This document shows positions 11,717-13,979 of a DNA stretch of 13,979 nt, one piece after another. Source of the stretch: Alterinioella sp963975135 (GTDB taxonomy: Bacteria; Pseudomonadota; Alphaproteobacteria; Rhodobacterales; Rhodobacteraceae); NCBI GenBank assembly GCA_963975135.1, contig CAXBGQ010000040.1, positions 1-13,979 of the forward strand. The letters run 5' to 3'. Position 1 is the stretch's first letter; every line of letters starts with the position of its first letter. Under the pieces are notes generated by a model, which saw only the letters and a program-made list of their open reading frames with translations, was not told the origin of the DNA and made no database searches. The position numbers and the translations under genes were made by a program.

Positions 11717-13979
11717 TCAAACCTCCTCCACCATCACCACACCCTCAAGGCTTTTCAGCGCTCCCTTGATCTGCGGGTTCACCGGGTAATCTTCGCCCAA
11801 CAGCACATCCACCTCGCCGGGCAAGTCCGGGTCCAGCAGGCACAGCTGCACCGGCCCGCGCCCTTTCAGCTTGGCCTCACGACGGGCACGCTCCAGCAGC
11901 CCCGCGATACCCGACACCGCTGTAGGTTCCTCGATGAACACCCGCAAACCGGACCCGCCCGCATCGGCCACCGCGCCGTCGATGGGTTGCACGCCGCGCG
12001 CCAGGAGCTTCAGCTGATCGCCCTCCAATGTCGCCTCGACCGTCAGCACCACGTTGGACCCGCTGTCCAGATGCTCCCGCGACGCCTCCAACACGTCCGA
12101 GAACATGGTGACCTCGTAAAGCCCGGTGGGGTCGGACAACTGCACGAAGGCAAACCGGTTGCCGCGCTGGCTCTTGCGTTCCTGCCGCGACGATACCGAC
12201 CCGGCCATCCGGCCCACGAACGCCCCACCCTCGACACGCGCCTGCACCTCCTCCAGCGTCAGGCATTTCTTGCGCCGCAGCGCCGGCATGTAATCATCCA
12301 GCGGGTGACCCGACAGGTAAAACCCGACCGCCTTGTGTTCCTCGGCCAGCCGTTCATTGGGCAGCCAGTCATCAGGGTTGGCCAGGCGCGGCTCAGGCAG
12401 ATCATCACCCGCCTCGCCAAACAGGCTGACCTGATTTGAATTGCGTTGGTGATGGATCGCAGCCGAATAGGCCACCAGCGCATCGAGGCTGCCAAAAACG
12501 CGGGCGCGATTGCGGTCGAGCTGATCAAAGGCCCCGGCGCGGGCTAGCATTTCCAGCGGCCGTTTGCCGACCCGTTTCAGATCGACCCGGCGGGCAATGT
12601 CAAAAAGCGTCGCGAAAGGGGTCTCGCCGCGCCCCTCCTCAATGAGCCGCATCGCGTCGGCCCCGACGTTTTTCAACCCGCCAAGCGCATAGACAACCTT
12701 GCCGTCACGCACCGTGAACAGCGCCGCCGAGCGGTTGACACAAGGCGGGATCACCTCGATCTCCAACCGGTCGACCTCCTGTTTATAGACGCTCAGCTTG
12801 TCGGTCAGGTGGATGTCGCAATTCATCACCGCCGCCATGAACTCGACCGGGTAATTCGCCTTCAGCCACGCGGTCTGATAGCTGACCACGGCATAAGCCG
12901 CGGCGTGCGATTTGTTGAACCCGTAATTGGCAAACTTTTCCAGCAGGTCGAACACTTCCGACGCCTTGCGCTTGTCCACGCCGTTGGCCATCGCTCCTTT
13001 TTCGAATTTGGGGCGTTCCTTGGCCATCTCCTCGGCGATCTTCTTGCCCATGGCCCGGCGCAGCAGATCGGCCCCGCCCAGGCTATAACCCGCCATGACC
13101 TGTGCGATCTGCATCACCTGTTCCTGATAGACGATGATACCTTGCGTTTCCTCAAGAATATGGTCGATCGAGGGGTGAACAGATTCACGATCCTTGAGCC
13201 CGTTCTTGACCTCGCAATAGGTCGGGATGTTTTCCATCGGGCCGGGACGATAAAGCGCCACCAGCGCCACGATATCCTCGATACAGGTCGGTTTCATGCG
13301 CCTGAGCGCATCCATCATGCCCGAGCTTTCCACCTGGAACACCGCCACCGTCTTGGCGCTGGCATAAAGGTCATAGGTCTTCTGGTCGTCGAGCGGAATG
13401 AGCCCGATATCGATCTCGACCCCGCGCGGTTTCAAAAGATCCAGCGCGTTCTGGATCACGGTCAGGGTTTTCAGCCCCAGAAAGTCGAACTTGACCAGAC
13501 CGGCAGGTTCCACCCATTTCATGTTGAACTGGGTCGCGGGCATGTCCGATCGCGGATCTTGGTATAGCGGCACCAGCTCATCCAGCGGCCTGTCGCCGAT
13601 CACCACACCGGCGGCATGGGTGGAGGCATTGCGCAACAGCCCCTCGACCTGCTGGCCATAGGTCAGCAGCCGGTCGACCACCTCTTCTTCCTTGGCCATT
13701 GCCCGCAATCGCGGCTCATCGGCCAGCGCCTTTTCGATGCTGACCGGCTTGACACCCTCGACCGGGATCATCTTGCTGAGGCGGTCGACCTGCATGAACG
13801 GCATCTGCAAGACCCGGCCGATATCGCGCACGGCGGCCTTGGACAGAAGCGCGCCGAATGTGATGATCTGGCCCACCTTGTCGCGACCGTATTTTTCCTG
13901 AACGTAGCGGATCACCTCTTCGCGGCGATCCATGCAGAAGTCGATGTCGAAGTCGGGCATCGAAACCCGTTCGGGGTTC
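11717..13979 (-). CDS. dnaE: DNA polymerase III alpha subunit, C-terminal part (runs off the right edge)
   Basis: DnaE is the replicative polymerase. The visible 753 residues start with NPERVSMPDFDIDFC, whose two aspartates are the metal-binding catalytic pair (D401 and D403 in E. coli numbering); the third catalytic Asp is in KFDFLGL (13472-13492). Then come the fingers region with SHAAAYAVVSYQTAWLKANY, and a helix-hairpin-helix stretch around VVYALGGLKNVG. A beta-clamp-binding pentapeptide QVSLF lies at 12419-12433. An OB-fold follows (VGRMAGSVSSRQERK to VTMFSDVL, about 12090-12230), then a C-terminal tail ending in VVMVEEV. The PHP domain and palm N-terminus lie beyond the window. The rest is complete and unbroken. 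The stop codon lies in a weak hairpin without a T-run (arms 11690-11695 and 11713-11718). The absence of the error-prone ImuB/DnaE2 context and the presence of the clamp motif favour DnaE1. Confidence 0.96.
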   Translation of the reverse strand, partial: NPERVSMPDFDIDFCMDRREEVIRYVQEKYGRDKVGQIITFGALLSKAAVRDIGRVLQMPFMQVDRLSKMIPVEGVKPVSIEKALADEPRLRAMAKEEEVVDRLLTYGQQVEGLLRNASTHAAGVVIGDRPLDELVPLYQDPRSDMPATQFNMKWVEPAGLVKFDFLGLKTLTVIQNALDLLKPRGVEIDIGLIPLDDQKTYDLYASAKTVAVFQVESSGMMDALRRMKPTCIEDIVALVALYRPGPMENIPTYCEVKNGLKDRESVHPSIDHILEETQGIIVYQEQVMQIAQVMAGYSLGGADLLRRAMGKKIAEEMAKERPKFEKGAMANGVDKRKASEVFDLLEKFANYGFNKSHAAAYAVVSYQTAWLKANYPVEFMAAVMNCDIHLTDKLSVYKQEVDRLEIEVIPPCVNRSAALFTVRDGKVVYALGGLKNVGADAMRLIEEGRGETPFATLFDIARRVDLKRVGKRPLEMLARAGAFDQLDRNRARVFGSLDALVAYSAAIHHQRNSNQVSLFGEAGDDLPEPRLANPDDWLPNERLAEEHKAVGFYLSGHPLDDYMPALRRKKCLTLEEVQARVEGGAFVGRMAGSVSSRQERKSQRGNRFAFVQLSDPTGLYEVTMFSDVLEASREHLDSGSNVVLTVEATLEGDQLKLLARGVQPIDGAVADAGGSGLRVFIEEPTAVSGIAGLLERARREAKLKGRGPVQLCLLDPDLPGEVDVLLGEDYPVNPQIKGALKSLEGVVMVEEV

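Noticed and set aside
11690..11718. dnaE terminator hairpin
   Set aside because: The arms GACGCC and GGCGTC are 17 bases apart with no T-run after them, and they overlap the stop codon.
1..13979. CRISPR array, insertion sequence, prophage or defence system
   Set aside because: No regularly spaced repeats, transposase or phage genes on either strand; every long frame is accounted for by a chromosomal gene.

Overview
The window looks like chromosomal DNA of an alphaproteobacterium, most likely a marine Rhodobacterales (Roseobacter-type) species. The DNA is high in G+C. The genes resemble that group: a short HisG that needs HisZ, an ATGA-coupled hisS-hisZ-hisG cluster, a B12-dependent ribonucleotide reductase without an ATP cone, a DUF1489 gene, Hint-domain and LpxR-like proteins, and a palindromic CtrA-type site. 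This assignment rests on recognising families, not on a search. Only two genes, DUF1489 and slyX, are on the + strand; all others are on the - strand.

Left part (1-5486). The window opens with the first 56 codons of rpsD (ribosomal protein S4), preceded by an unusually structured leader. Next come a Hint-domain protein, an LpxR-family outer-membrane lipid A-modifying protein and the class II ribonucleotide reductase nrdJ. A short divergent region separates nrdJ from the DUF1489 gene. A strong bidirectional terminator (5447-5486) closes this part between convergent genes.

Middle (5504-10246). A secreted, repeat-built beta-barrel protein sits behind a palindromic CtrA-type box. Upstream of it lies hisS-hisZ-hisG, which links histidyl-tRNA charging to the first step of histidine synthesis; HisZ is itself a HisS paralogue. 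hisS is odd in two ways. A block of roughly 360 bp has clearly lower G+C, and the C-terminal anticodon-binding domain lacks about 30 residues that the family normally has. Divergent from hisS is the small slyX gene.

Right part (10247-13979). A 270-bp spacer with a probable interspersed repeat leads to a membrane fatty acid desaturase, whose upstream region carries a perfect 17-bp dyad. The window ends inside dnaE, the replicative DNA polymerase alpha subunit; its C-terminal 753 residues are present.

Most of the window is ordinary housekeeping. I saw no mobile element, CRISPR array, phage or defence system, and no rRNA or tRNA gene. The points most worth a second look are the modified HisS, the rpsD leader RNA, the CtrA box before the repeat barrel, the cluster of GANTC sites before the Hint gene, and the desaturase dyad.
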